A stretch of DNA of 64,000 bases from Chondrus crispus (GCF_000350225.1 NW_005179120.1:488434-552433), one strand, 5' to 3'. Counted from the first letter of the stretch, positions 41,895 through 54,478 are shown. The notes: generated by a model not told the origin, from the letters alone. Numbers and translations: made by a program.

Positions 41895-42655
41895 GAACCA
41901 CAGGTTATGGGCCACACGCAACCGCTGAACACGATCCGTCAACTCCGAACAAACCCGCACCACGGCAGACGTTAACAGAAACGCAAAAGCGCAAGACGAC
42001 GAGCCGCACTGCAAGAAAACGCGTACACACAAGCGATCTCCTCCGCCTCGTCAAACCGCACACAGAACCAACCATGAGTAACAACACCAACACCCATGGC
42101 ACTCTGCCACAGCTAACCATTACAAATTATCCCTTCTGGTACGATGCGCTCGAAATACATGCGCGAACGATCAACGCCCACAGCACCCTGGTAGCCACGA
42201 TACTACCCACCTCGGACCCAGAACAACGCAAGAAAGAAGATCTTATACGGAAAGCCATAATGCAGAGTCTAAGTGCCGAAGTGATACAACTCTTACCACC
42301 CCATATCCTACGCAACGAGCCACACACCATATGCACACTTTTGAAACAAGCGGTGGACACCTGCTCCATCGAAAATCATGAGCTGCTGGACGCAGAAGCA
42401 CGCACACTCAAGTTCACAGCAGACCAAGAATTCGAAGACTACCTGCAGAAACATCGTGAACTAAGGCACAGGATGCAATTCTTAGAATACCCTAACATTG
42501 AGGCTGAAAGAACAACTGTGAGATACATGATCCAAGGTCTAGCCCACCACCCGGACATACAAGCACTCGCGATGATGCTTGCAGGCAACCCGCCGCCCAC
42601 AATAAGGGAATTCACAAACCACATCCACCAGGTCCAGCTGATCCAAACCTGGTAG
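41895..42655 (+). pseudogene. copia PBS and truncated gag (unit 1)
   Basis: gaaccaca closes the LTR and ggttatgggcc (41903-41913) matches the half-initiator-Met-tRNA primer site used by Drosophila copia. Gag starts at ATG 42074 (MSNNTNTHG...) and runs through the UBN2-like capsid core (LPPHILRNEPHTI, ILDAEA-type region, MLAGNPPPTI) for 192 codons before being cut at the tandem junction; two chance codons and a TAG follow. Confidence 0.85.
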
Positions 42656-42952
42656 CTCCGCCAGAGGGTTTAAGAGAAGCACCTCGTGACTGTTCTCTGG
42701 ACTGAGACGCGGGGCGGACGCATAGAGTTCTGAAAGGTCTTTCGCATCCGATGTTTCTGCAAATTCCTTCGCACCAGAGGCTGCCCTCTCCACTCCCTTC
42801 TCGGAATGTGTACAGCGGATCTTGTGAACTTTATGCAGGTGAGTACTCAGAGCACGCGAAGTAGGACACCCAATATTGCAGTTTTCGCACATCAACATAA
42901 GAGATGTGGTGTGAAACCCAATGGATACCTCAAGCGCATCAGATTCCGTCAT
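42650..42952 (-). pseudogene. 5' fragment of helicase copy C (unit 2)
   Basis: Carries the ATG (42952), zinc finger 1 and about 100 codons before fusing out of frame to reversed copia gag at 42649. It keeps the same upstream region as copy C, so it could in principle be transcribed as a zinc-finger-only product. Confidence 0.85.
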
Positions 42953-43634
42953 CGCAGGCTTCGGGTAGAGAGACGACGGCGATTGGAGAAAAGAGATTGA
43001 AAGCCGGGGTAAACAAGAATGATCAGAAAGAGTGGCGGAGGGTGACGTTTACGTGGCGTGGGTATCGCAAAAGAAATAGGTCCTCCTATCCATGTACCTA
43101 AACTTGCAGAAATGCTGCCGTTAGAGCATCGGCACCGGTAGGTGATCAAATGACCAATCAAGAACACTTGGCACTTTTTCTCTAGAACTCAATTGGCTGG
43201 TGGGAATTTGGTGATTTGGTTGGTTGGTTTTTTGGTAATTTGATATCTCAAAATTTTTGATTGTCCAGGGTATCCAATTACAAAGAAACGGAACCTAATT
43301 CTTGATATTTGGTTCCAATATTTGGCTCGGAACCAAAAAATTGATGATTTGGTCGGACCGGTGGGGATGTCAATCCACATCAAATCATCAAATTTTGGTT
43401 ATTTGGTTATTTGATTCTACCGGTGGTGCTTTTAGCATCTGTAATGTAAAGCAGCGACACGGCCACTGGGAAGTCAAGGATGATTACCTGCGTGGTGCGG
43501 ACCGTCCGTGGGATAAGCAATGACGCAGCCGTTACCTAGATAGTATATTTGTGTAAATATTATAAATTATAAACGAACAATACGAATATCTGGGTTTCTG
43601 ACACGTGTTACACCTGCGATGGGGGAAAAGGGGC

Positions 43635-43773
43635 TGTCGTGTGACAAGATTTCCAACTGCTGTATGGGTGGCCAGCCATACTAAAACTGGACAAATGTTT
43701 TGGTAATTTTTTCGAGGTTGATTCCAGTATGGGTGGCCACCCATACAGCATTTGCAAATCTTGTCGGGCGACG
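43635..43773. mobile_element. TGTCG MITE, copy 4 (unit 2)
   Basis: Amplified copy of 37347-37485. Confidence 0.8.
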
Positions 43774-44267
43774 AAACAATTTTTGGGCAAAACATTTTTG
43801 GGTTAATTTTTCTATGCGTGGTGTAAAGCAATGACACGGCCAGTTAGAGTCTAAGATTACCCTGTTTAGTGTAAAGCAGTGACAAAGCCGATTAACAGTT
43901 GGCAAATACCTTCCTTGGTCCCGACTGTTGGTTAAAAGAGAGGAAAGCGACCACTTAAAAAAGGGTTCATAAGACGGGATCGCGGCCGCTTGAACGTCCT
44001 TGTACGAACGGTTACGTAGAATGTGATTGGGAATAGGGAAAAGCAACTACTTACAAGGGGGTTAAGAAGAAGGGGAGGCGGCCGCTTGGACAGGCCTTGA
44101 ACCATCTACTAGGCAAGGGATGGATTGGAGGAGGTCAAAGAGAGCATAGAGTCACAGAGAGCACCACCTTACCGGTAGCTAAAACTGCATAAATGATCAA
44201 AATGTATGAAATGCAGTGTAGTGTTACTAGTTTGTTTATCTGTAAGGTTTTGTGTGCCTTTCTCAAT

Positions 44268-45623
44268 CTACGCGAAAACGTTTCTCTTGTTGTAACTCAT
44301 GAAAAGTTCTTCCCCAGGGGAAATAACCTGAGTTGCCTGCACGACCATGACGTCAGGAGGTAACAGCTTGGAGGGGTGGTTGATCCCCTTGGCGTTGCTT
44401 CTGAGGGCACAATTTTGTTGGCGCGGCCGCGGCAGGTCGTTCTTTTTCCAAGCCTCGCATTCCTTGTCACCGTCCACATATCTGCAATCGTTAATGAGAC
44501 CACCAATGCAAAATGGAGCAGGCACGATGCAAATTGATGCCCTCCCATTCAGCGATTCCGCCACCGCAGAAAGTGCAGTCCCAGTAGTGTTGACTTGGAC
44601 ACCATATTCCATGAACCGCTGTACAGTTACCCCCAAAATTCCATCTGCATACGTCTTTGCGACAGCTTTTCTGTTCTCAAGGTTATGAAAAACAAGCGTA
44701 CCGTAGTATAAACAAATGACATCCTCTGGGTGAATCGTCCGGACAGCAAACACTCCTCTCCCAGCCTTGGGGTGACAGATTGTTGAGTCGGATACCATCA
44801 CCGCGCTAACGGCGGACTCCACTGCTAGCAACGTCTCGCAATCCGCTTGCTCCAACATCCCGCGATACAAACTGGCCCACATATGAACTGGGGTGTATAA
44901 ACACCTTACGGCGAAATGGTGGTCCTTGTTGGCTAACCCCAAGTGACCAAGAATGTGTACGGGTAGCTGTTGATACTGGGGCATTCCTTGCAGGGCTTTC
45001 CAATCCGGATCGTCCGAGATGGCAGCGCGAAAAGTCCTCTTAATACCTTTGGCATGGATTAATCCTTGTGGTGAGACTGACCAGTCAGAAGTATTGTTGA
45101 CTGCGTAGAAAGCTACCTTTCGAATGGTATGTGCTCTGGCAAGCTCGAAGCACTTCAAATCCTGCTCACAGCCAACGAAAGAACGACTCCACGGAAGCTT
45201 TAGGCATGCATGAGCAGTTGAAAATGTACCTGCAAAGAAATCCGCGACGAGGTCCCCTGGTTTTGAGAACCGACTGATAAGCTCCTTCAAGAGAGCGATC
45301 GGTTTCTGCTCAGCCCGAAGTGCAACTGTACCCTTCCCAGAAGCCGGTGGAACGCGCACCTGTTCACGTGGTAACAGGCCCTTGACATTGTTGATGACGT
45401 TCTGGTAGCCCTTGAATGAAGATGCCACATATTTAAAGCTTCGGTAATTCACCATGTCAACTTCATTGGCGTATGGCAAGCCATTTGGCAAGCCATTCTT
45501 CTTCGCGCGTAACATGAATTCCACGCAGCAGTGAAGAGAGCATGATGACCGACCAGCGTGCCCATTTGAGACTGAAGAGTGCCTGGTTGTGGTTCCATCC
45601 AGAGACAAGCAAGTAAGGCACAC
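44268..45623 (-). CDS. DNA methyltransferase-SET fusion (unit 2)
   Basis: As in unit 1, open throughout, first ATG at 45515. Two residue differences from unit 1 were noted: S for P near the 5' end, and A for G at the start of the SET region (SAVMV versus SGVMV). Domain motifs are unchanged. Expression from the truncated 5' end would need the antisense LTR/piggyBac side as promoter. Confidence 0.72.
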   Translation of the reverse strand: MCLTCLSLDGTTTRHSSVSNGHAGRSSCSLHCCVEFMLRAKKNGLPNGLPYANEVDMVNYRSFKYVASSFKGYQNVINNVKGLLPREQVRVPPASGKGTVALRAEQKPIALLKELISRFSKPGDLVADFFAGTFSTAHACLKLPWSRSFVGCEQDLKCFELARAHTIRKVAFYAVNNTSDWSVSPQGLIHAKGIKRTFRAAISDDPDWKALQGMPQYQQLPVHILGHLGLANKDHHFAVRCLYTPVHMWASLYRGMLEQADCETLLAVESAVSAVMVSDSTICHPKAGRGVFAVRTIHPEDVICLYYGTLVFHNLENRKAVAKTYADGILGVTVQRFMEYGVQVNTTGTALSAVAESLNGRASICIVPAPFCIGGLINDCRYVDGDKECEAWKKNDLPRPRQQNCALRSNAKGINHPSKLLPPDVMVVQATQVISPGEELFMSYNKRNVFA

Positions 45624-45719
45624 GTAGAATAAGGCACAGCATTACAGCACCTAACTCACTTGAACAATAAAGTCACCGCCGTCCCCCGCTCCCCAGAGGA
45701 TCGGGGGTATCGGTGTTCG

Positions 45720-48182
45720 TAGTGTCTATTGTACCGGCCAAGAGCCTCAATTGAGGGACCAATTATCCTCAATTGAGGTCCTCACGATTGCTCCAGAAGG
45801 GAGTTGTCTAGATTGTGTTTTTCACCTAAATGAACGGAAAAGCAGTCCCTGCCCTTCGCTGCACGACACAGCCAAACAATATTATCACTCACACTGCAAG
45901 CAGAACACAGGTGTGTGGTCTTGTGGATCTTACACACCCTACAGGTTTTTTGCAAAGCATATGCCGTAACTTTTCCATCCCTCTTACGTCGCTTTTGCTT
46001 CGTCGGAGTCAAGTGGATTCCGATTCCACTTGTCAGTCGTCCTGCAGGGGCCTCATTCTGTGATTTCGATGCTCCTGTCGTGCCTCTTCCTCTCAAGTAT
46101 GGTCGTTCGTAAAAGTTGTCAATTAACTCTGTCGCCAATGCCTCGTAAAACGACCGTTGATTCATGTGCTTTCTTGACCCATGAGCCCCTTTCCAGAGCA
46201 ACCAACTGTCTACTACACAAATTGAGAGCAACGATGTGTTCACACGGAAATGCCAGCTTTGAGTCCCAATTTTCTTTTCCATATCCAAAACTTCTTGACG
46301 GCAGCGATTATGTCTATCCACCTGGGCGCAACAACTGTAGTATATTTCGCAGACTGTTGGCTGCCGTATATGCACCTCTACGTTTTCTGGACCGCCCTCC
46401 AATTGCCTCCAGCGCTTGCGGAGGTAGGCGTCACCTTGCTCTGCACACGACGCTGTTGAAATAAAATACCTTCTATTCCTATCCAACCACATGAGCGCCA
46501 TCATCATATTGTTTCCGTTTAGCCCCTTCCTTACCAGACTGATATGCTGTCCCCTCTCCGAAAGCTCTTGTTTCGAAAGGTAATCCATTGGATACAGCTT
46601 TGTCGCTGTCTTTACGACACCGATAAACTTGAGGTTCAACTTCAGCAGCATCTCAGCAGCATAAACGCTTGCAAAATAAGAGTCTGCACACATGATTCTA
46701 TGCGAACCGGACCACGGTGAAACGAGACGTTTCAAGACTGCAGCTCCATGTAACATGCTTCCCTCATTCTCTTTTTTCGCTTCATCTTCTGCCGTTGTCA
46801 CTAACTCTAAACGCATCATAATACCGCTTCTCCCGCATGAGGCATCTTGTATTTCACACCCATGCTCGGGTTTGCGGTTAAATTGCCACATACTGTGGAA
46901 GTCCCACGTCTATCCAGTGACCTCCTAGTCCATACCACCTCGAGATGGACTCATCGACACAAATAAGATCAGAAGGCGTCACACGCTCCAATCTGTGCAT
47001 GTTGATAGCCTGCACAAAGTCGTCCACAAGTTTCCATCGAAATGATGCTGTCGAAAGATTGCCCTGGTGCGATGGCTGACGACTGAAGCGAACATTGCTT
47101 AATATATCAAAGAATCTATTTCGTGACATCCCCGTGCGACCAAAAGAAGGTGCAGGTATATACTTAGATGAAGGTAAAGAGCTCCACAAATCTTGCTTAC
47201 TGCCGAACTCGAAACGTGTCATGAGGATAAGGACCCCAAAAAACCGAAGCACTTCCGACGGTGAGATGCCTGTTTTACCTTTCGCCAGGAGGTTCTCGTT
47301 GGTTAGTTCGGTCACAAGCGAGAGGTGCTCAAATGGATACATGCTCATGAAGCAGTCGAATGGTGTAAGGCCTTGGATTCCAGCGCCTTCAGATATATTT
47401 GTTCCATTCCACGCTCGAACTGTCCAAAACTGACGAGCTGAGTACCCACCAATGGGGGCTGTGACATGCTCTTTGTACCATGGAATATCATGTGCAATGG
47501 CGTCTGGTTCGGTACTTTTGGATGGTGTCGATGTTCCGCTGCTGTCTTCAGATGCTTGTTCCCAGGATTGCTGATTGACCCATGCTTTTGCCTTGCTTAC
47601 AGTTGAGGCTGTGGCGGGGGTGACTGGAGTTTGGGGTGGACTCGCTGGAATCAAAGGTTCGGCGCTCGGACGAACAACCCTTTCGGCACTACCGTGCTTG
47701 ATGTTCACAAGCTTAACCGCCTTTACAGCTGTTGTAATGGTTGGTTGGACTGTGACAGTCCATTCCATCTTCAAAGAGGTCTGCCTACGGCCTTTGATTG
47801 TGTCCACGAGGACTTCTTGGACGGTTCCACTGAGAAGTTTGCCTTTTGCCTTGCTTCCGTACAGGCGAGCGCACTTGGATGCATTGGTGACGCAGGTTGC
47901 TTTAGTGTGCACCTGCGCACCAATGCGACGGCGTGGGTCTTTTGCGGCGGTCATTTTGGGAAAGTTTCGCAATGTCGAGCCTGATTCCAAGACGTACTGC
48001 TGCGTACCACTTCGAAAATTGGCGCTGTGGGAAGGGTCCCACGCTTATTAAGGGGGCATTGATGCTGTTTTTTGGCGCGAAAAGCGTGCATAGGTACCGT
48101 ATCGGTCCTTTTCTGGCGCTTGTGAATAGCGTTCAATTGAGGCTATGTACCTCAATTGAGGCTGTCGGTATAATAGACACTA
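45720..48182 (-). mobile_element. piggyBac-type transposon (unit 2)
   Basis: Amplified copy, inverted termini intact, nested in the copia LTR that starts near 45588. Confidence 0.75.
45782..47954 (-). pseudogene. piggyBac-type transposase, frameshifted (unit 2)
   Basis: Same product and same one-base frameshift as unit 1 (TAA at plus 46878-46880). One substitution near the N-terminus (ASKCARL instead of ASECARL). Confidence 0.8.
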
Positions 48183-48943
48183 GAACCACAGGTTATGGGC
48201 CACACGCAACCGCTGAACACGATCCGTCAACTCCGAACAAACCCGCACCACGGCAGACGTTAACAGAAACGCAAAAGCGCAAGACGACGAGCCGCACTGC
48301 AAGAAAACGCGTACACACAAGCGATCTCCTCCGCCTCGTCAAACCGCACACAGAACCAACCATGAGTAACAACACCAACACCCATGGCACTCTGCCACAG
48401 CTAACCATTACAAATTATCCCTTCTGGTACGATGCGCTCGAAATACATGCGCGAACGATCAACGCCCACAGCACCCTGGTAGCCACGATACTACCCACCT
48501 CGGACCCAGAACAACGCAAGAAAGAAGATCTTATACGGAAAGCCATAATGCAGAGTCTAAGTGCCGAAGTGATACAACTCTTACCACCCCATATCCTACG
48601 CAACGAGCCACACACCATATGCACACTTTTGAAACAAGCGGTGGACACCTGCTCCATCGAAAATCATGAGCTGCTGGACGCAGAAGCACGCACACTCAAG
48701 TTCACAGCAGACCAAGAATTCGAAGACTACCTGCAGAAACATCGTGAACTAAGGCACAGGATGCAATTCTTAGAATACCCTAACATTGAGGCTGAAAGAA
48801 CAACTGTGAGATACATGATCCAAGGTCTAGCCCACCACCCGGACATACAAGCACTCGCGATGATGCTTGCAGGCAACCCGCCGCCCACAATAAGGGAATT
48901 CACAAACCACATCCACCAGGTCCAGCTGATCCAAACCTGGTAG
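48183..48943 (+). pseudogene. copia PBS and truncated gag (unit 2)
   Basis: ATG at 48362, cut at 48937 at the second tandem junction. Identical organisation to unit 1. Confidence 0.85.
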
Positions 48944-49240
48944 CTCCGCCAGAGGGTTTAAGAGAAGCACCTCGTGACTGTTCTCTGGACTGAGACGCGG
49001 GGCGGACGCATAGAGTTCTGAAAGGTCTTTCGCATCCGATGTTTCTGCAAATTCCTTCGCACCAGAGGCTGCCCTCTCCACTCCCTTCTCGGAATGTGTA
49101 CAGCGGATCTTGTGAACTTTATGCACGTGAGTACTCAGAGCACGCGAAGTAGGACACCCAATATTGCAGTTTTCGCACATCAACATAAGAGATGTGGTGT
49201 GAAACCCAATGGATACCTCAAGCGCATCAGATTCCGTCAT
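48938..49240 (-). pseudogene. 5' fragment of helicase copy C (unit 3)
   Basis: As in unit 2 but with V for L in the first zinc finger (HVHKVH); the ligand residues are unaffected. Confidence 0.85.
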
Positions 49241-49922
49241 CGCAGGCTTCGGGTAGAGAGACGACGGCGATTGGAGAAAAGAGATTGAAAGCCGGGGTAA
49301 ACAAGAATGATCAGAAAGAGTGGCGGAGGGTGACGTTTACGTGGCGTGGGTATCGCAAAAGAAATAGGTCCTCCTATCCATGTACCTAAACTTGCAGAAA
49401 TGCTGCCGTTAGAGCATCGGCACCGGTAGGTGATCAAATGACCAATCAAGAACACTTGGCACTTTTTCTCTAGAACTCAATTGGCTGGTGGGAATTTGGT
49501 GATTTGGTTGGTTGGTTTTTTGGTAATTTGATATCTCAAAATTTTTGATTGTCCAGGGTATCCAATTACAAAGAAACGGAACCTAATTCTTGATATTTGG
49601 TTCCAATATTTGGCTCGGAACCAAAAAATTGATGATTTGGTCGGACCGGTGGGGATGTCAATCCACATCAAATCATCAAATTTTGGTTATTTGGTTATTT
49701 GATTCTACCGGTGGTGCTTTTAGCATCTGTAATGTAAAGCAGCGACACGGCCACTGGGAAGTCAAGGATGATTACCTGCGTGGTGCGGACCGTCCGTGGG
49801 ATAAGCAATGACGCAGCCGTTACCTAGATAGTATATTTGTGTAAATATTATAAATTATAAACGAACAATACGAATATCTGGGTTTCTGACACGTGTTACA
49901 CCTGCGATGGGGGAAAAGGGGC

Positions 49923-50061
49923 TGTCGTGTGACAAGATTTCCAACTGCTGTATGGGTGGCCAGCCATACTAAAACTGGACAAATGTTTTGGTAATTTTTT
50001 CGAGGTTGATTCCAGTATGGGTGGCCACCCATACAGCATTTGCAAATCTTGTCGGGCGACG
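49923..50061. mobile_element. TGTCG MITE, copy 5 (unit 3)
   Basis: Amplified copy of 37347-37485. Confidence 0.8.
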
Positions 50062-50555
50062 AAACAATTTTTGGGCAAAACATTTTTGGGTTAATTTTTC
50101 TATGCGTGGTGTAAAGCAATGACACGGCCAGTTAGAGTCTAAGATTACCCTGTTTAGTGTAAAGCAGTGACAAAGCCGATTAACAGTTGGCAAATACCTT
50201 CCTTGGTCCCGACTGTTGGTTAAAAGAGAGGAAAGCGACCACTTAAAAAAGGGTTCATAAGACGGGATCGCGGCCGCTTGAACGTCCTTGTACGAACGGT
50301 TACGTAGAATGTGATTGGGAATAGGGAAAAGCAACTACTTACAAGGGGGTTAAGAAGAAGGGGAGGCGGCCGCTTGGACAGGCCTTGAACCATCTACTAG
50401 GCAAGGGATGGATTGGAGGAGGTCAAAGAGAGCATAGAGTCACAGAGAGCACCACCTTACCGGTAGCTAAAACTGCATAAATGATCAAAATGTATGAAAT
50501 GCAGTGTAGTGTTACTAGTTTGTTTATCTGTAAGGTTTTGTGTGCCTTTCTCAAT

Positions 50556-51911
50556 CTACGCGAAAACGTTTCTCTTGTTGTAACTCATGAAAAGTTCTTC
50601 CCCAGGGGAAATAACCTGAGTTGCCTGCACGACCATGACGTCAGGAGGTAACAGCTTGGAGGGATGGTTGATCCCCTTGGCGTTGCTTCTGAGGGCACAA
50701 TTTTGTTGGCGCGGCCGCGGCAGGTCGTTCTTTTTCCAAGCCTCGCATTCCTTGTCACCGTCCACATATCTGCAATCGTTAATGAGACCACCAATGCAAA
50801 ATGGAGCAGGCACGATGCAAATTGATGCCCTCCCATTCAGCGATTCCGCCACCGCAGAAAGTGCAGTCCCAGTAGTGTTGACTTGGACACCATATTCCAT
50901 GAACCGCTGTACAGTTACCCCCAAAATTCCATCTGCATACGTCTTTGCGACAGCTTTTCTGTTCTCAAGGTTATGAAAAACAAGCGTACCGTAGTATAAA
51001 CAAATGACATCCTCTGGGTGAATCGTCCGGACAGCAAACACTCCTCTCCCAGCCTTGGGGTGACAGATTGTTGAGTCGGATACCATCACCCCGCTAACGG
51101 CGGACTCCACTGCTAGCAACGTCTCGCAATCCGCTTGCTCCAACATCCCGCGATACAAACTGGCCCACATATGAACTGGGGTGTATAAACACCTTACGGC
51201 GAAATGGTGGTCCTTGTTGGCTAACCCCAAGTGACCAAGAATGTGTACGGGTAGCTGTTGATACTGGGGCATTCCTTGCAGGGCTTTCCAATCCGGATCG
51301 TCCGAGATGGCAGCGCGAAAAGTCCTCTTAATACCTTTGGCATGGATTAATCCTTGTGGTGAGACTGACCAGTCAGAAGTATTGTTGACTGCGTAGAAAG
51401 CTACCTTTCGAATGGTATGTGCTCTGGCAAGCTCGAAGCACTTCAAATCCTGCTCACAGCCAACGAAAGAACGACTCCACGGAAGCTTTAGGCATGCATG
51501 AGCAGTTGAAAATGTACCTGCAAAGAAATCCGCGACGAGGTCCCCTGGTTTTGAGAACCGACTGATAAGCTCCTTCAAGAGAGCGATCGGTTTCTGCTCA
51601 GCCCGAAGTGCAACTGTACCCTTCCCAGAAGCCGGTGGAACGCGCACCTGTTCACGTGGTAACAGGCCCTTGACATTGTTGATGACGTTCTGGTAGCCCT
51701 TGAATGAAGATGCCACATATTTAAAGCTTCGGTAATTCACCATGTCAACTTCATTGGCGTATGGCAAGCCATTTGGCAAGCCATTCTTCTTCGCGCGTAA
51801 CATGAATTCCACGCAGCAGTGAAGAGAGCATGATGACCGACCAGCGTGCCCATTTGAGACTGAAGAGTGCCTGGTTGTGGTTCCATCCAGAGACAAGCAA
51901 GTAAGGCACAC
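50556..51911 (-). CDS. DNA methyltransferase-SET fusion (unit 3)
   Basis: Open throughout, first ATG at 51803. Agrees with unit 2 at the 5' variant (S) and with unit 1 at the SET variant (G). All methyltransferase and SET motifs are retained. Confidence 0.72.
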   Translation of the reverse strand: MCLTCLSLDGTTTRHSSVSNGHAGRSSCSLHCCVEFMLRAKKNGLPNGLPYANEVDMVNYRSFKYVASSFKGYQNVINNVKGLLPREQVRVPPASGKGTVALRAEQKPIALLKELISRFSKPGDLVADFFAGTFSTAHACLKLPWSRSFVGCEQDLKCFELARAHTIRKVAFYAVNNTSDWSVSPQGLIHAKGIKRTFRAAISDDPDWKALQGMPQYQQLPVHILGHLGLANKDHHFAVRCLYTPVHMWASLYRGMLEQADCETLLAVESAVSGVMVSDSTICHPKAGRGVFAVRTIHPEDVICLYYGTLVFHNLENRKAVAKTYADGILGVTVQRFMEYGVQVNTTGTALSAVAESLNGRASICIVPAPFCIGGLINDCRYVDGDKECEAWKKNDLPRPRQQNCALRSNAKGINHPSKLLPPDVMVVQATQVISPGEELFMSYNKRNVFA

Positions 51912-52007
51912 GTAGAATAAGGCACAGCATTACAGCACCTAACTCACTTGAACAATAAAGTCACCGCCGTCCCCCGCTCCCCAGAGGATCGGGGGTATCG
52001 GTGTTCG
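51876..52007 (+). mobile_element. copia 5' LTR, left part (unit 3)
   Basis: 5' LTR of the one copia copy that still has its full internal region. Interrupted by piggyBac at 52008-54470, then eight LTR bases remain before the PBS. Confidence 0.65.
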
Positions 52008-54470
52008 TAGTGTCTATTGTACCGGCCAAGAGCCTCAATTGAGGGACCAATTATCCTCAATTGAGGTCCTCACGATTGCTCCAGAAGGGAGTTGTCTAGA
52101 TTGTGTTTTTCACCTAAATGAACGGAAAAGCAGTCCCTGCCCTTCGCTGCACGACACAGCCAAACAATATTATCACTCACACTGCAAGCAGAACACAGGT
52201 GTGTGGTCTTGTGGATCTTACACACCCTACAGGTTTTTTGCAAAGCATATGCCGTAACTTTTCCATCCCTCTTACGTCGCTTTTGCTTCGTCGGAGTCAA
52301 GTGGATTCCGATTCCACTTGTCAGTCGTCCTGCAGGGGCCTCATTCTGTGATTTCGATGCTCCTGTCGTGCCTCTTCCTCTCAAGTATGGTCGTTCGTAA
52401 AAGTTGTCAATTAACTCTGTCGCCAATGCCTCGTAAAACGACCGTTGATTCATGTGCTTTCTTGACCCATGAGCCCCTTTCCAGAGCAACCAACTGTCTA
52501 CTACACAAATTGAGAGCAACGATGTGTTCACACGGAAATGCCAGCTTTGAGTCCCAATTTTCTTTTCCATATCCAAAACTTCTTGACGGCAGCGATTATG
52601 TCTATCCACCTGGGCGCAACAACTGTAGTATATTTGGCAGACTGTTGGCTGCCGTATATGCACCTCTACGTTTTCTGGACCGCCCTCCAATTGCCTCCAG
52701 CGCTTGCGGAGGTAGGCGTCACCTTGCTCTGCACACGACGCTGTTGAAATAAAATACCTTCTATTCCTATCCAACCACATGAGCGCCATCATCATATTGT
52801 TTCCGTTTAGCCCCTTCCTTACCAGACTGATATGCTGTCCCCTCTCCGAAAGCTCTTGTTTCGAAAGGTAATCCATTGGATACAGCTTTGTCGCTGTCTT
52901 TACGACACCGATAAACTTGAGGTTCAACTTCAGCAGCATCTCAGCAGCATAAACGCTTGCAAAATAAGAGTCTGCACACATGATTCTATGCGAACCGGAC
53001 CACGGTGAAACGAGACGTTTCAAGACTGCAGCTCCATGTAACATGCTTCCCTCATTCTCTTTTTTCGCTTCATCTTCTGCCGTTGTCACTAACTCTAAAC
53101 GCATCATAATACCGCTTCTCCCGCATGAGGCATCTTGTATTTCACACCCATGCTCGGGTTTGCGGTTAAATTGCCACATACTGTGGAAGTCCCACGTCTA
53201 TCCAGTGACCTCCTAGTCCATACCACCTCGAGATGGACTCATCGACACAAATAAGATCAGAAGGCGTCACACGCTCCAATCTGTGCATGTTGATAGCCTG
53301 CACAAAGTCGTCCACAAGTTTCCATCGAAATGATGCTGTCGAAAGATTGCCCTGGTGCGATGGCTGACGACTGAAGCGAACATTGCTTAATATATCAAAG
53401 AATCTATTTCGTGACATCCCCGTGCGACCAAAAGAAGGTGCAGGTATATACTTAGATGAAGGTAAAGAGCTCCACAAATCTTGCTTACTGCCGAACTCGA
53501 AACGTGTCATGAGGATAAGGACCCCAAAAAACCGAAGCACTTCCGACGGTGAGATGCCTGTTTTACCTTTAGCCAGGAGGTTCTCGTTGGTTAGTTCGGT
53601 CACAAGCGAGAGGTGCTCAAATGGATACATGCTCATGAAGCAGTCGAATGGTGTAAGGCCTTGGATTCCAGCGCCTTCAGATATATTTGTTCCATTCCAC
53701 GCTCGAACTGTCCAAAACTGACGAGCTGAGTACCCACCAATGGGGGCTGTGACATGCTCTTTGTACCATGGAATATCATGTGCAATGGCGTCTGGTTCGG
53801 TACTTTTGGATGGTGTCGATGTTCCACTGCTGTCTTCAGATGCTTGTTCCCAGGATTGCTGATTGACCCATGCTTTTGCCTTGCTTACAGTTGAGGCTGT
53901 GGCGGGAGTGACGGGAGTTTGGGGTGGACTCGCTGGAATCAAAGGTTCGGCGCTCGGACGAACAACCCTTTCGGCACTACCGTGCTTGATGTTCACAAGC
54001 TTAACCGCCTTTACAGCTGTTGTAATGGTTGGTTGGACTGTGACAGTCCATTCCATCTTCAAAGAGGTCTGCCTACGGCCTTTGATTGTGTCCACGAGGA
54101 CTTCTTGGACGGTTCCACTGAGAAGTTTGCCTTTTGCCTTGCTTCCGTACAGGCGAGCGCACTCGGATGCATTGGTGACGCAGGTTGCTTTAGTGTGCAC
54201 CTGCGCACCAATGCGACGGCGTGGGTCTTTTGCGGCGGTCATTTTGGGAAAGTTTCGCAATGTCGAGCCTGATTCCAAGACGTACTGCTGCGTACCACTT
54301 CGAAAATTGGCGCTGTGGGAAGGGTCCCACGCTTATTAAGGGGGCATTGATGCTGTTTTTTGGCGCGAAAAGCGTGCATAGGTACCGTATCGGTCCTTTT
54401 CTGGCGCTTGTGAATAGCGTTCAATTGAGGCTATGTACCTCAATTGAGGCTGTCGGTATAATAGACACTA
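52008..54470 (-). mobile_element. piggyBac-type transposon (unit 3)
   Basis: Termini checked here: tagtgtctattgt at 52008 and the inverse ending atagacacta at 54470. Confidence 0.75.
52070..54242 (-). pseudogene. piggyBac-type transposase, frameshifted (unit 3)
   Basis: Same lesion (TAA at plus 53166-53168). One substitution in the C-terminal half (TVCQIYY instead of TVCEIYY). Catalytic Asp motifs are unchanged. Confidence 0.8.
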
Positions 54471-54478
54471 GAACCACA

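Larger units (their letters stand above)
36362..42649. repeat. tandem unit 1 (6288 bp)
   Basis: First of three direct repeats with a period of exactly 6288 bp. It starts inside the copy C 5' coding region and ends inside copia gag at gatccaaacc. Contents in order: copy C 5' end, TTTGG-rich spacer, MITE, three gtaaagca...gacacggcc repeats, methyltransferase-SET ORF, copia 5' LTR split by piggyBac, PBS and gag start. Confidence 0.95.
42650..48937. repeat. tandem unit 2 (6288 bp)
   Basis: Near-identical to unit 1. Private differences seen by eye include G for C in the SET gene near 44802, C for A near 47283 and T for C near 47875. Confidence 0.95.
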
